From: Halioxenophilus aromaticivorans
Lineage (GTDB): Bacteria > Pseudomonadota > Gammaproteobacteria > Pseudomonadales > Cellvibrionaceae
Direction: 5' to 3'
Assembly (NCBI RefSeq): GCF_042850945.1
Contig: NZ_AP031496.1
Location: 1,984,001-2,048,000, forward strand
DNA length: 64,000 bases
Under the pieces are notes generated by a model. The model was not told the DNA's origin, ran no database searches, and saw only the letters and a list, made by a program, of their open reading frames with translations. Numbering within the stretch: position 1 is the stretch's first letter; each line of letters starts with the position of its first letter. The position numbers and the translations under genes were made by a program. Shown piece by piece: positions 52,538 to 60,520 of this stretch.

Positions 52538-52933
52538 TTAAAACTCCCAATCTATCCAACCAAAGAAATCGGTTAAATAGTAAATGATTGCGCAAATTAC
52601 AAGGGTTCCTACGCTAAATGCCAACATGTATGAAAATACTATTTCTAAGGGTTTTGCGTTCGCTCTTACGTCAATATTAGTGGGCATATTGCGGTCGTAG
52701 TTTTTCCAAGTTTTTACTGCCGGAGCAGCACAAGCCCACATTAAAAAGGCTGTATTCATTATGCCAAGGTAGTGGTCATCGTCGAACCAGCCGTCCGGAT
52801 CCGCAGTAGCAGTTTTTTTTATATTTCTAGTAAGTGTAAATCGAAGTACTAAGAAAGATAGAAACATAGTGAAGGTAGCTACTGTAAAGACCATTGCGAC
52901 GAAAAATGGTATGTTAAAAACTGCTTGCGGCAT
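52538..52933 (-). CDS. Small membrane protein, immunity-like copy B
   Basis: 131 residues with about three transmembrane helices: the N terminus (FFVAMVFTVATFTMFLSFLV), a central helix (NTAFLMWACAAP) and a C-terminal one (FSYMLAFSVGTLVICAIIYY). It is a paralogue of the protein at 53222-53605: from TLTRNIKK to the shared WEF end 68 of 100 residues are the same. It overlaps the truncated toxin-tip gene upstream by 20 bp. Small multi-pass proteins after a pore-type toxin act as immunity proteins in known systems, which is the basis of this call; the family itself is not one I recognise. Confidence 0.6.
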   Translation of the reverse strand: MPQAVFNIPFFVAMVFTVATFTMFLSFLVLRFTLTRNIKKTATADPDGWFDDDHYLGIMNTAFLMWACAAPAVKTWKNYDRNMPTNIDVRANAKPLEIVFSYMLAFSVGTLVICAIIYYLTDFFGWIDWEF

Positions 52934-53162
52934 CGCATATCATTCCGAGAAATCCCTGAGCTATGCGAACTAATGCAACTCCCGCAATTCCACCAACTAC
53001 TAAAGCAATCAGAATACCTCCAGGTGTAAGCGCTATTACGGCTCCTATGGCAGCGCCTGCTAGAATTCCGGCACCGAATGCCCCAGCTTGAATAAACGCC
53101 TCGCGTTTCCATTGTGAGGAATCTCGACTTTGTGTTTGGTGAACTAGTTGAAATATATTCAT
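52914..53162 (-). CDS. 5'-truncated toxin tip, copy B
   Basis: 82 residues. SQWKREAFIQAGAFGAGILA onward matches the C-terminal hydrophobic tail of the protein at 53610-54560 (40 of 54 residues from that point), including the glycine-zipper hairpin (AGAAIGAVIALTPGGILIAL). The N-terminal 250 residues of the large protein are absent, with only about 15 unrelated residues before the match. The ATG at 53162 has no strong ribosome-binding site. It is an orphan toxin tip in front of its immunity-like gene (copy B), the shape of a duplicated or replacement cassette in polymorphic toxin loci. Whether it is translated is unknown. Confidence 0.6.
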   Translation of the reverse strand: MNIFQLVHQTQSRDSSQWKREAFIQAGAFGAGILAGAAIGAVIALTPGGILIALVVGGIAGVALVRIAQGFLGMICDAASSF

Positions 53163-53221
53163 TGTGTTAATGGCGGCGCGGAGATGCTTTTGAACTATGA
53201 GCGCACGCTATAACAACGGTG

Positions 53222-53605
53222 CTAAAACTCCCACTCAATCCAGCCAAAATAATCCGTTGGGTAATAAATTAGGCAGCACAGCACAAGAGTGTAAACGCTA
53301 ATGATCAAAATATAAGAGAATAGTACTTCTATCTGTTTGGCGTTTGCGCGTATATCGATATTGGTAGGCATCCGTTGATCATAGTTTTTGAAGCGTTTTA
53401 TAAAAGGAGCAGCACACGCCAAGGCTAAAAAGGCTGTGTTTACGAAACCAAGGTAATGATCGCTGTCGTACCAAAAGTCAGGGCTCTTAGTAGCTGCCTT
53501 CTTTATGTTTCTTGTAAGAGTCAACCGCAATATGAGGTATGACAGTAGCATTAACAAAACAGCCAAGGAAATGACTATTGCAAGAATGTCCGTTATAGTT
53601 AACAT
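53222..53605 (-). CDS. Small membrane protein, immunity-like copy A
   Basis: 127 residues with the same three-helix layout as copy B: N-terminal helix (IVISLAVLLMLLSYLILRL), central NTAFLALACAAP and C-terminal SYILIISVYTLVLCCLIYY. Charged loops are conserved between the copies (RNIKK, DHYLG, KNYD, MPTNID, RANAK), which may be the partner-binding surface. The ATG is 4 bp after the toxin-like gene's stop, so translation is coupled. The tight pairing supports an immunity function for the inner membrane, which fits a pore-forming toxin. Confidence 0.65.
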   Translation of the reverse strand: MLTITDILAIVISLAVLLMLLSYLILRLTLTRNIKKAATKSPDFWYDSDHYLGFVNTAFLALACAAPFIKRFKNYDQRMPTNIDIRANAKQIEVLFSYILIISVYTLVLCCLIYYPTDYFGWIEWEF

Positions 53606-53609
53606 ATCG

Positions 53610-54560
53610 CTAAAACAGTAGGTCGTGCAAATGGCCTAGACCAGTTTGTGCTATACGATCAATTGTAACGCCAGCGATTCCACCCGCTACTAACGCGATA
53701 ACAATTCCGACTGGTGTTATACCTATCGTCGCGCCGATAACGACACCAGCAGCAATTCCTGCACCAAAGGCCCCACTTTGAATAAACGCCTCACGTTTCC
53801 ACTGTGTGTGGTTCTCCTTTCGCATATGGTAAACTTTGTTGGCGCGTAGGTAGCCGTCGAATGCAACCATACCCGGCCCCAGAATACGGCCGGCTTTGGT
53901 GAATTTTTCTAGTTTTATCACATCGGCGTTATCGCGAACGGGGATGGATTCCCAAACCTCTTTACCAGTAACAGTTTGGGCTTTGCGCATTTTGAATTCA
54001 GAATTATTGAGGTAGGGCAGAGCAGCTCGGTTGAATTGCCGGTTCATATATTCAAAGGCGCGCTCTACCCGTTCTTTGGCGGCTTTTAGAGTGCGAGGGG
54101 CTGCTCTGTGGTTGGCCAGATCTTCATAATACTTTAACGCTTCGTCGTATTCGGCAATGGCGCTAAGCACCGGGCTGGACTTGGCTACTGCGGCGCCCAT
54201 GCCATTACCACCAAACGTGTTTAAATCGCCCACTATGTCCGGTATTTTTGTATCCCATAATAAAGAGGCCAATCCTAGCGTTGCGGTACCGCCGGCGTAG
54301 AGGCTTAAGTCTGACAGTACACGCTGCTGCTCAACGGAGCAAGATTGGATGCGGTGCATATTGGTTGCCCGTTGTGGGCCGCCCGCGGTAAGAATTGTGG
54401 GCCTGAGTGGCACAACGGTGGAGCCTGCGTTGGCTATTCTTGGGTTGGTGCTAAGTAGCGAGGCTTCATAGTCATCAGGTTTAACACCTGCGGGGCAGGT
54501 GGTGTTAGCGATGGCCTTAAGAGAGCAAGGCGCCTTGGAATACAACAGAGCTTGAGACAT
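53610..54560 (-). CDS. Putative polymorphic toxin with C-terminal glycine-zipper hairpin
   Basis: 316 residues, no signal peptide. Residues 1-120 have a Cys/Pro-containing unknown start (YSKAPCSLKAIANTTCPAG). A helical middle (about 130-180, YDEALKYYEDLANH, ERVERAFEYMNRQFNR) is followed by KEVWESIPVRDNADVIKLEK and GPGMVAFDGYLRANKVYHM (about 200-246). The C-terminal hairpin 263-300 is Gly-rich (GAFGAGIAAGVVIGATIGIT, then a Pro turn and VGIVIALVAGG). This architecture resembles small pore-forming effectors with glycine zippers (Tse4-like in concept). AAAGGATT precedes the ATG. It is upstream of copy A. No PAAR, VgrG, Hcp or secretion genes are in the window. Confidence 0.68.
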   Translation of the reverse strand: MSQALLYSKAPCSLKAIANTTCPAGVKPDDYEASLLSTNPRIANAGSTVVPLRPTILTAGGPQRATNMHRIQSCSVEQQRVLSDLSLYAGGTATLGLASLLWDTKIPDIVGDLNTFGGNGMGAAVAKSSPVLSAIAEYDEALKYYEDLANHRAAPRTLKAAKERVERAFEYMNRQFNRAALPYLNNSEFKMRKAQTVTGKEVWESIPVRDNADVIKLEKFTKAGRILGPGMVAFDGYLRANKVYHMRKENHTQWKREAFIQSGAFGAGIAAGVVIGATIGITPVGIVIALVAGGIAGVTIDRIAQTGLGHLHDLLF

Positions 54561-54747
54561 AGCGAATCCTTTCGTTGTGCGTTATTTGCAAGTAATGGTA
54601 ATTCAAGAATGCTATCTGTAGCGTGTTAGCTGTCTCATTTTTGGCTGCTTGGACGCTAAATACTGTGCGCTTGTTTTCCTAAATGGTTTGCTCACAACGT
54701 AGGAATTAATACTTAACCATTCTTCCGTTGCAGTGATCGCAGGCACG

Positions 54748-55377
54748 TCAAAGCGCCCCATGCCCCTCCAACAGCTCATAAATCTCTTCTGCCATAACCC
54801 GGTAGCCCTCGCTATTAAAATGCACGGAATCGGATTTGTATTTACTTTGCCGAATTAAATCGCCGATTATTTCACCTTCAAACACCAGGCCGTATTCCTC
54901 TGCCAGTTCTTTATAGAGTGGGGCGGTTTTGGAAAACAATTTCTTTTCTGGCACGCCTACTAATACCACACTTAGCCGTTGGTTTTGAGCCAGTTCTATC
55001 ATCTGCGCCAGGTTGCGTTTGGTTTGTGTTAGGTTTTGGTTTCTGAGTATGTCGTTGCCGCCTTCTATTAATATCAGCAGGTCGGCTGCGTTGTCATTTA
55101 ATACGGTGGATAGGCGGCCTAGACCTTGGCTGGTGGTTTCGCCGGATACACCAGCATTTACCACCCGGCGATTGCTCAATTGCGCTAATACGCTGGGGTA
55201 GCTTTTTGCAGGCGCGGTGCCTACGCCTGCGGTTAGGCTATCGCCGAAGGCGATGATGGTGCCGCCATGCGGCACGGGTTCCAGCTTAGGCGTGGGTGTG
55301 CAGGCCAATAACAGTAATGTGGCGGCTAGGCTAATTAAACTGAGTAGTTGCTTACCCAGTGGGGCTCTTGGTTGCAC
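54748..55377 (-). CDS. SGNH/GDSL hydrolase lipoprotein (TesA/arylesterase-like)
   Basis: 209 residues. A lipobox (LLLLACTPTP, Cys26) makes it an envelope lipoprotein. The SGNH motifs are AFGDSLTAGVG with Ser47, VNAGVSGETT (Gly), ILIEGGNDIL (Asn) and Asp183/His186 in DSVHFNSEGY. This is the family of E. coli TesA, a thioesterase/lysophospholipase/arylesterase with broad ester specificity. It lies 187 bp upstream of the toxin-like gene on the same strand; the gap contains no clear terminator, so read-through into the toxin module is possible. Confidence 0.9.
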   Translation of the reverse strand: MQPRAPLGKQLLSLISLAATLLLLACTPTPKLEPVPHGGTIIAFGDSLTAGVGTAPAKSYPSVLAQLSNRRVVNAGVSGETTSQGLGRLSTVLNDNAADLLILIEGGNDILRNQNLTQTKRNLAQMIELAQNQRLSVVLVGVPEKKLFSKTAPLYKELAEEYGLVFEGEIIGDLIRQSKYKSDSVHFNSEGYRVMAEEIYELLEGHGAL

Positions 55378-55542
55378 GTTGGTTTACCTTACGTTGGGTT
55401 CTGTGTTTTTAGGTAAGCATAGCAGGGCAAGGTATAGCTGTTGGTTTGTGAATATTCGTTCATGCCGTTAGGTTTTACATTTGGAGGCGGGGCTGTATAT
55501 TACGAGGCCAAAATGGCTTGAAAATACGCATCGGAGAGCGTT

Positions 55543-56874
55543 ATGAAAATAATAATCCAAGGGATAGCGGTACTGCTTATATTCATTGCCCAGGCCAGTG
55601 TTGGCCAAAGCAGCGATGTAGTGCGGGCAAAGCACATGATCGGCCAGGTGGAGCGTGGTTTGGGCAGTATTAAGCGCAACGACGTAAACACCATTAATGG
55701 TTACACCACTAAGCTAAAGCAGGCAAAAGAGATTCTGGAGGCCGAATCCGATAAACAAAACCCGGCCTTTAAAGAGGTGGCGGGGCAGTGGATGGCAGCG
55801 CGGGAGCGCTTGTACGCCACGCTGGAAGACTGGAAGCAAAACCCAGCTACGGCGCAAACCACAACTCAGCAGCCGTCATTATCGCCCCGGCCCATGGTTG
55901 CGCCCCAGGCCGCAGCTCAACCAGCCACTGGCAATAGTAGCCAGTTGTACAACCAACTGATTACTAAATACCAAAGCCAGAATCGCCCACGTTTGCCGGC
56001 GGATGTAGATGCACAAACGGGTAAAACCTGGTTGGCCGCCATGGTAAACCTGTACGACGCTCAATGGCAGCAAGACAACCAGCAAGCCAAGCAGTGGCAC
56101 GCCAGTGGCAAACTGAACAAAAATGACTACGATCGATTTACTCGGTGGGTAAACGGCACCTGGCACACACAAATCGGCGAGCAAATTAACCAAGCATTTG
56201 GTACCTGGGATAACACCCTAAATATGAACGTCGCCGCCGCGCAACAATTGCTTACCATATCCACCGGCGACAAAAACAAAGTCATGAACACCGCCACCGG
56301 AGATCACCTCCTAAGAAACCAAGCCATGCTTAAGCAGAGCGAAGATTTGTTGGCACTGGTAAGCGAAGTGGAAACGGTGTTTGGCAAGCAGCAAATAAAC
56401 CTTCGCAAAAAACAAAAGGTACTGCTCAGCCAAGCCGGCGATCATTTAACAGAGCTGCAACCTTTTGCGGAAGAGTATTTGGCGCAGTGGAAAAAAGCGC
56501 CTAAAAAGTCGAATAAAAACCCCAACAGTATGTACCTCTGGTTTAATGGCAGCCGAGTGGCAGAGATCACCCAAAAGCGGGAGATTTGGATTAACAGCAA
56601 CTTTGCTGGCAGTGTGAGTAAAAGTGGGGAGATTTACCAAAAAGGTAACTACGTGGGTAAGCTGGAGCCCAATGGCGAATTGTGGCTGTCTAAACAGAAT
56701 CGCTCTGCCAAATTTATGGACAACGGAGAGGTGTGGGTGGGAGGCTCCCATATAGGTACCATCCTCAAGGACGGCAACGTTACTGGCTTCAACACAGCCG
56801 CCTCCATCGAAGGCCCAGGTGACTGGCGCCTTGCTGCTGTGGTGTATTTTTTACAGGTTTTCCCGCTTAACTAA
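55543..56874 (+). CDS. Exported protein of unknown function with C-terminal repeats
   Basis: 443 residues. A signal peptide (IIIQGIAVLLIFIAQASVGQ) starts it, then a helical region (about 25-110), a low-complexity Gln/Pro/Ala linker and a second helical region (about 135-320). The last about 100 residues hold four repeats of 16-17 residues (EIWINSNFAGSVSKSG, EIYQKGNYVGKLEPNG, ELWLSKQNRSAKFMDNG, EVWVGGSHIGTILKDG), probably short beta hairpins. I do not know the family. It is divergent from the SGNH gene and alone in its direction here. Confidence 0.72.
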   Translation: MKIIIQGIAVLLIFIAQASVGQSSDVVRAKHMIGQVERGLGSIKRNDVNTINGYTTKLKQAKEILEAESDKQNPAFKEVAGQWMAARERLYATLEDWKQNPATAQTTTQQPSLSPRPMVAPQAAAQPATGNSSQLYNQLITKYQSQNRPRLPADVDAQTGKTWLAAMVNLYDAQWQQDNQQAKQWHASGKLNKNDYDRFTRWVNGTWHTQIGEQINQAFGTWDNTLNMNVAAAQQLLTISTGDKNKVMNTATGDHLLRNQAMLKQSEDLLALVSEVETVFGKQQINLRKKQKVLLSQAGDHLTELQPFAEEYLAQWKKAPKKSNKNPNSMYLWFNGSRVAEITQKREIWINSNFAGSVSKSGEIYQKGNYVGKLEPNGELWLSKQNRSAKFMDNGEVWVGGSHIGTILKDGNVTGFNTAASIEGPGDWRLAAVVYFLQVFPLN

Positions 56875-57467
56875 CCTAACGCTCTGCCAGAAACAGCGCT
56901 TTCTGGCGGAGCATTGTTCCCCTCTTTGATTCCGCCTTGTCTGTAGCTGTGAACAAGCCATAGATATCTAGGCCTCCTACCAACTCATTGTTCTGGTTAT
57001 AAGCGATGTCTCGCCCGTGCACCGATTTGGAAAGGGTGATTTATACGCCAATTGTAAAATGCGGATTGGTTCACATTTCTCGCCGCTCGCTTAGCTATTT
57101 TCTTTCTTAGAGTGGCACGCACCCTCTGCTCTTTAGATAAATCACCGATGGCCCATAATCAGTCACTGTATTAGCGCTGCGTTAGCTAACACCTCAAAAC
57201 GGTGCGTTTACGCAGCTCAAGTAGTTAATATCGTAACAATTAACGCCAATACTGATTTCTGCGCCGCATTTTGACGCAGCAATTTTTATTAGTTAGGGCG
57301 GTAAGGGGGCGTAGCACAGATAAAAATATACGTATGTGCACAAAAATGGTATCAGGCTGCACCAAAAGAGCATGCTCTAAATATGCTAAACATAAGTATG
57401 TTTGCGCCAGCTTGCTGCAGTACTTGTGGCGGGGTCGATTTTGCATTGCTACTTGGAGTATTGAGCC
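56875..57467. other. Gene-free region before the CheA-like gene
   Basis: A 593-bp stretch without a convincing gene. A frame on the minus strand (57240-57446) has no domain motifs. The last 150 bp are AT-rich and include TTGGAG just before the CheA-like ATG. Confidence 0.5.
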
Positions 57468-59567
57468 ATGTGGGCCGCTTTAGGAAAATACAAAAGTATT
57501 GTTGTTTCTATCGCTTTATTTTTGCTGTTGGATGCGTCTGTTCTAGCCCTTAACTTTTATATCTCGTTTAAAATTGCCGATGACGCCGTGGGTGTTAACT
57601 TGGCCGGGCGGCAGCGTATGTTGTCCCAGCGCACGGTAAAATCTCTTTACGAGCTGGATTCCGCCCCGGTAGGTTCTGAGGCCTACCAGCTTGCGCTACA
57701 GGAACTCACATTAAGCTACACCTTATTTGATAGAACACTCACCGCCTTTGATAGAGGCGGGCTCACCCGTGGGGCCGATGGCAACGAGGTGCTGTTAAAG
57801 CTCGTGGAATCTGCCGACGGCAGGCAAGCCATTACTGATGCCAAGCAGTTATGGGCGCCGTATTCGGCAGCCATTAGGGCGGTAATAAACAGCGCTGATT
57901 TGGGCGCAGCGCAGACCAATTTGGCTCAGGCTATAAGTTTGGCCCAGGCCAATAACGTTCCTCTGTTAGGTTTAATGAACCAACTCACGGTGGATTTAGA
58001 GCACGTTGCCACCAGTAAGGCCACAACCCTGCGGTATATCCAAACAGCGGGGATCAGCCTGGCCATCATTAATTTTCTGATTATTATCTTCCACTTTTTA
58101 AGCGAGCTGCGCCATAACGACAGGCAGTTAGAGGCAGCCCGCCAAGAAACGGAAGAGATATTGGATACGGTAAGTGAAGGCCTGTTTTTAATGGATGATC
58201 AGCACAAAATCGCCGGCCAGCACTCCGCTAGTTTGCCGGGGATGTTCGGCAGAGAAAGCCTTTCTGGCACAGTATTTACCGAGCTTATTAAAGATTTGGT
58301 AAAACCGAAAGATTTGCAAACGGCGGAGCGTTTTATTGCCTTGTTGTTTCGGCCGGATGTTAAAAGCAACCTAATACAAGATTTAAACCCCTTAAACGAA
58401 ATAGAGCTGCAGATACCGGATCAAAACGGCGGTCACCGCAGATGTTATTTGAGCTTTGATTTTAAACGGGTGTTGTCGGATAACGAGAAAAACGTGCTGG
58501 TAACCGTCAAAGACATCACTCAAAGCATGTTGTTGGCTGCCGAGCTGGAGCAGGAAAAACAACGCAATGAACAGCAAATGGAAATGCTAACGGGCATATT
58601 GCACACCAACCCAGAAGACTTGGCTGACTTTATTGCCAAATCCTTCGCCAGCTTTGAACGCATCAATAAAATACTGAAAGATCAATCCAAAACCCTGGGT
58701 TCCTTAGGGCGCAAGTTAGAGAAAATATTCGTAGAGGTGCACAGCTTTAAAGGTGATGCTTCAGCCCTAGGGTTAGAGAACTTTGCGGATTACGGCCACC
58801 AGTTTGAAAAGCGTATAAAAGAATTGCAAGATATGGATGCTATTTCCGGTAACGACTTTTTAGGCTTGGCGGTGCACCTAGAAGGCCTGATTAAATACAC
58901 CGAAGATATTAAAGGCATTGCCGATAAATTAGCCCAGTTTGCCGATGTGGCCAGTGCCGGTGGCGATAATAAAGCGCCGCAGCCGGCCAGCTCGGGTAAG
59001 TGGCAAAAGCTAAAAGAGTTGGCCGAGTTAGTATCCCAGCGGGAAGACAAACAAGTGCACGTGACGCTTACCGGTTTGAGCGAGCACCCATTTGGGCAGG
59101 GCGTTGAAGCTTTGGTGAACGACCTGTGTGTGCAGTTTATTCGCAATGCGGTGGTACACAGTATTGAGGCCAAACCCCAACGTGAAGAGGCCCGCAAGCC
59201 AAGCTATGGCCGAATAGACGTGCAGTTGGTGGAGCTGCCCAGCGGGGAGTTAGAACTGAGCGTTACCGACGATGGCCAAGGCATCGATTACGAGAAAATT
59301 CGTAAGCGGGCGGTACAAACCCCTGCCTGGAGCCAGGCCGGGGTACAGCAGTGGGATCAAAAACAATTAATGAAGCTGATTTTTGAGCCCGGTTTCTCCA
59401 CCGCCGATTCTGTAACCACCGATGCCGGCCAAGGCGTAGGCATGAACGTCATTAAACAACGCATTGTGGATGCCGGCGGTAAGCTTAAAATTCACAACCG
59501 CACCGGTGCTGGCTGTAAGTTTGTGGTTACCTTGCCAAAGGCAGCAGAAAGTGAATTGGCTGCTTAA
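57468..59567 (+). CDS. CheA-like histidine kinase with PilJ-type sensor
   Basis: 699 residues. The N terminus is anchored by a transmembrane helix (about 11-32); the periplasmic part has GVNLAGRQRMLSQRTVKSLY, the type IV pilus PilJ-type sensor motif, and a second helix follows at about 190-212. A PAS-like region (about 220-350) comes next. An Hpt domain holds His425 in EVHSFKGDA. The HATPase domain shows RNAVVHSIE, VTDDGQGIDYEKIRKRA and GQGVGMNVIKQRIVDAGG. There is no CheW-type regulatory domain. This is a membrane-bound, CheA-like phosphotransfer kinase with its own sensor. The downstream response regulator and CheX are its likely partners. Confidence 0.88.
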   Translation: MWAALGKYKSIVVSIALFLLLDASVLALNFYISFKIADDAVGVNLAGRQRMLSQRTVKSLYELDSAPVGSEAYQLALQELTLSYTLFDRTLTAFDRGGLTRGADGNEVLLKLVESADGRQAITDAKQLWAPYSAAIRAVINSADLGAAQTNLAQAISLAQANNVPLLGLMNQLTVDLEHVATSKATTLRYIQTAGISLAIINFLIIIFHFLSELRHNDRQLEAARQETEEILDTVSEGLFLMDDQHKIAGQHSASLPGMFGRESLSGTVFTELIKDLVKPKDLQTAERFIALLFRPDVKSNLIQDLNPLNEIELQIPDQNGGHRRCYLSFDFKRVLSDNEKNVLVTVKDITQSMLLAAELEQEKQRNEQQMEMLTGILHTNPEDLADFIAKSFASFERINKILKDQSKTLGSLGRKLEKIFVEVHSFKGDASALGLENFADYGHQFEKRIKELQDMDAISGNDFLGLAVHLEGLIKYTEDIKGIADKLAQFADVASAGGDNKAPQPASSGKWQKLKELAELVSQREDKQVHVTLTGLSEHPFGQGVEALVNDLCVQFIRNAVVHSIEAKPQREEARKPSYGRIDVQLVELPSGELELSVTDDGQGIDYEKIRKRAVQTPAWSQAGVQQWDQKQLMKLIFEPGFSTADSVTTDAGQGVGMNVIKQRIVDAGGKLKIHNRTGAGCKFVVTLPKAAESELAA

Positions 59568-59640
59568 CCTGGCGATTGTTGCATGCAGCCCGCGTGGTTT
59601 ATTGGAGTCGAATTAATGCCTTGTGGAATGGACGAAAGCT

Positions 59641-60018
59641 ATGGATAAATTGAGAATGATGGTAGTGGATGATTCCAACATTATCCGCCGTAAAATAGAG
59701 CGCAGCCAGCAGGGTGGACTGTTTGATGTTGTTGGCACTGCTGGCTCTGGTGTGGAGGCGCTGGCCTTGTTTGGCCAGGTCGACCCTGATGTGGTTACCA
59801 TGGATATTACCATGCCGCAAATGGATGGCATCGAGTGTATTACACAACTTAAAGCGCGTAAGCCGGAGGTGAAAATATTGGTGGTGTCGGCGCTGTCTGA
59901 TAAAGCCACCGGCATCGAGGCCTTAGAATGCGGTGCGCAAGGTTTTTTATGCAAACCGTTTGACGATGTAAAACTCAATGGCGCGTTAAAAGAATTGGTA
60001 GGAGATAGCCATGTCTGA
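59641..60018 (+). CDS. Response regulator, receiver domain only
   Basis: 125 residues from the ATG at 59641; the upstream GTG (59623) would add six residues. A CheY-type receiver with acidic residues in VVDDSNI (Asp10/Asp11), phosphoacceptor Asp55 in VVTMDITMPQMDG, and the conserved Lys in LCKPFDD. It has no output domain. It lies between the CheA-like kinase and the CheX gene and is the likely receiver of phosphate from the kinase. Confidence 0.92.
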   Translation: MDKLRMMVVDDSNIIRRKIERSQQGGLFDVVGTAGSGVEALALFGQVDPDVVTMDITMPQMDGIECITQLKARKPEVKILVVSALSDKATGIEALECGAQGFLCKPFDDVKLNGALKELVGDSHV

Positions 60019-60460
60019 GGCAACTTTACAGGTTTTTATTGATGGCGTTATCAACTACTTTCAGCATACCTCAGATAAAGACGTCAAAGTCGGCAGCCCA
60101 TATTTGGCGGAGAACCATCGCCCGGCGGCGTTTGATTTTACCGGTATAATTGGCGTCTCTGGCCCGTACAAGGGCACGGTGTATTTTACGGCACCTAAGG
60201 CTCTATTAACCCATTTGTTGTTGGCCATTGGTGAAAAAGACACCTCAATGGAAAACATATTAGACTTGGTGGGTGAGGTCTCCAACACCATTTCTGGCAA
60301 TGCGCGCAGCGAGTTTGGCCAGGAATTTATGATCTCTGTGCCAGTGGTGGTAGAGGGGGCACCCAGTGTGATACACCTGCCAAAAGAGTTGAGGTCTTAT
60401 GTTATACCAGTGTACTGGAAGGCCTACAGCGCAGCCGTGGTAATTTGTTTGGAGCACTGA
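60011..60460 (+). CDS. CheX-type phosphatase
   Basis: 149 residues. The helix-strand domain carries the ExxN motif Glu89-x-x-Asn92 in LVGEVSNTISGNARSEF, which inserts into CheY-P and hydrolyses the aspartyl phosphate in CheX/CheC/FliY enzymes. PYKGTVYFTAPKALLTHLL and VVVEGAPSVIHLP fit the same fold. It overlaps the response regulator by 8 bp. The three genes make a kinase-receiver-phosphatase circuit. Confidence 0.88.
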   Translation: MSEATLQVFIDGVINYFQHTSDKDVKVGSPYLAENHRPAAFDFTGIIGVSGPYKGTVYFTAPKALLTHLLLAIGEKDTSMENILDLVGEVSNTISGNARSEFGQEFMISVPVVVEGAPSVIHLPKELRSYVIPVYWKAYSAAVVICLEH

Positions 60461-60520
60461 CTGCTTAAACTCGCCGACGATGGCCGGCGAGTATTTGTTG
60501 GAGTGCAAGCCTAATGGGTG

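Noticed and set aside
50220..54560. Prophage or type VI secretion locus
   Set aside because: Only a lysozyme and candidate effector/immunity genes are present. No capsid, tail, integrase, VgrG, Hcp, TssB/C or ClpV gene was found, so I do not call either.
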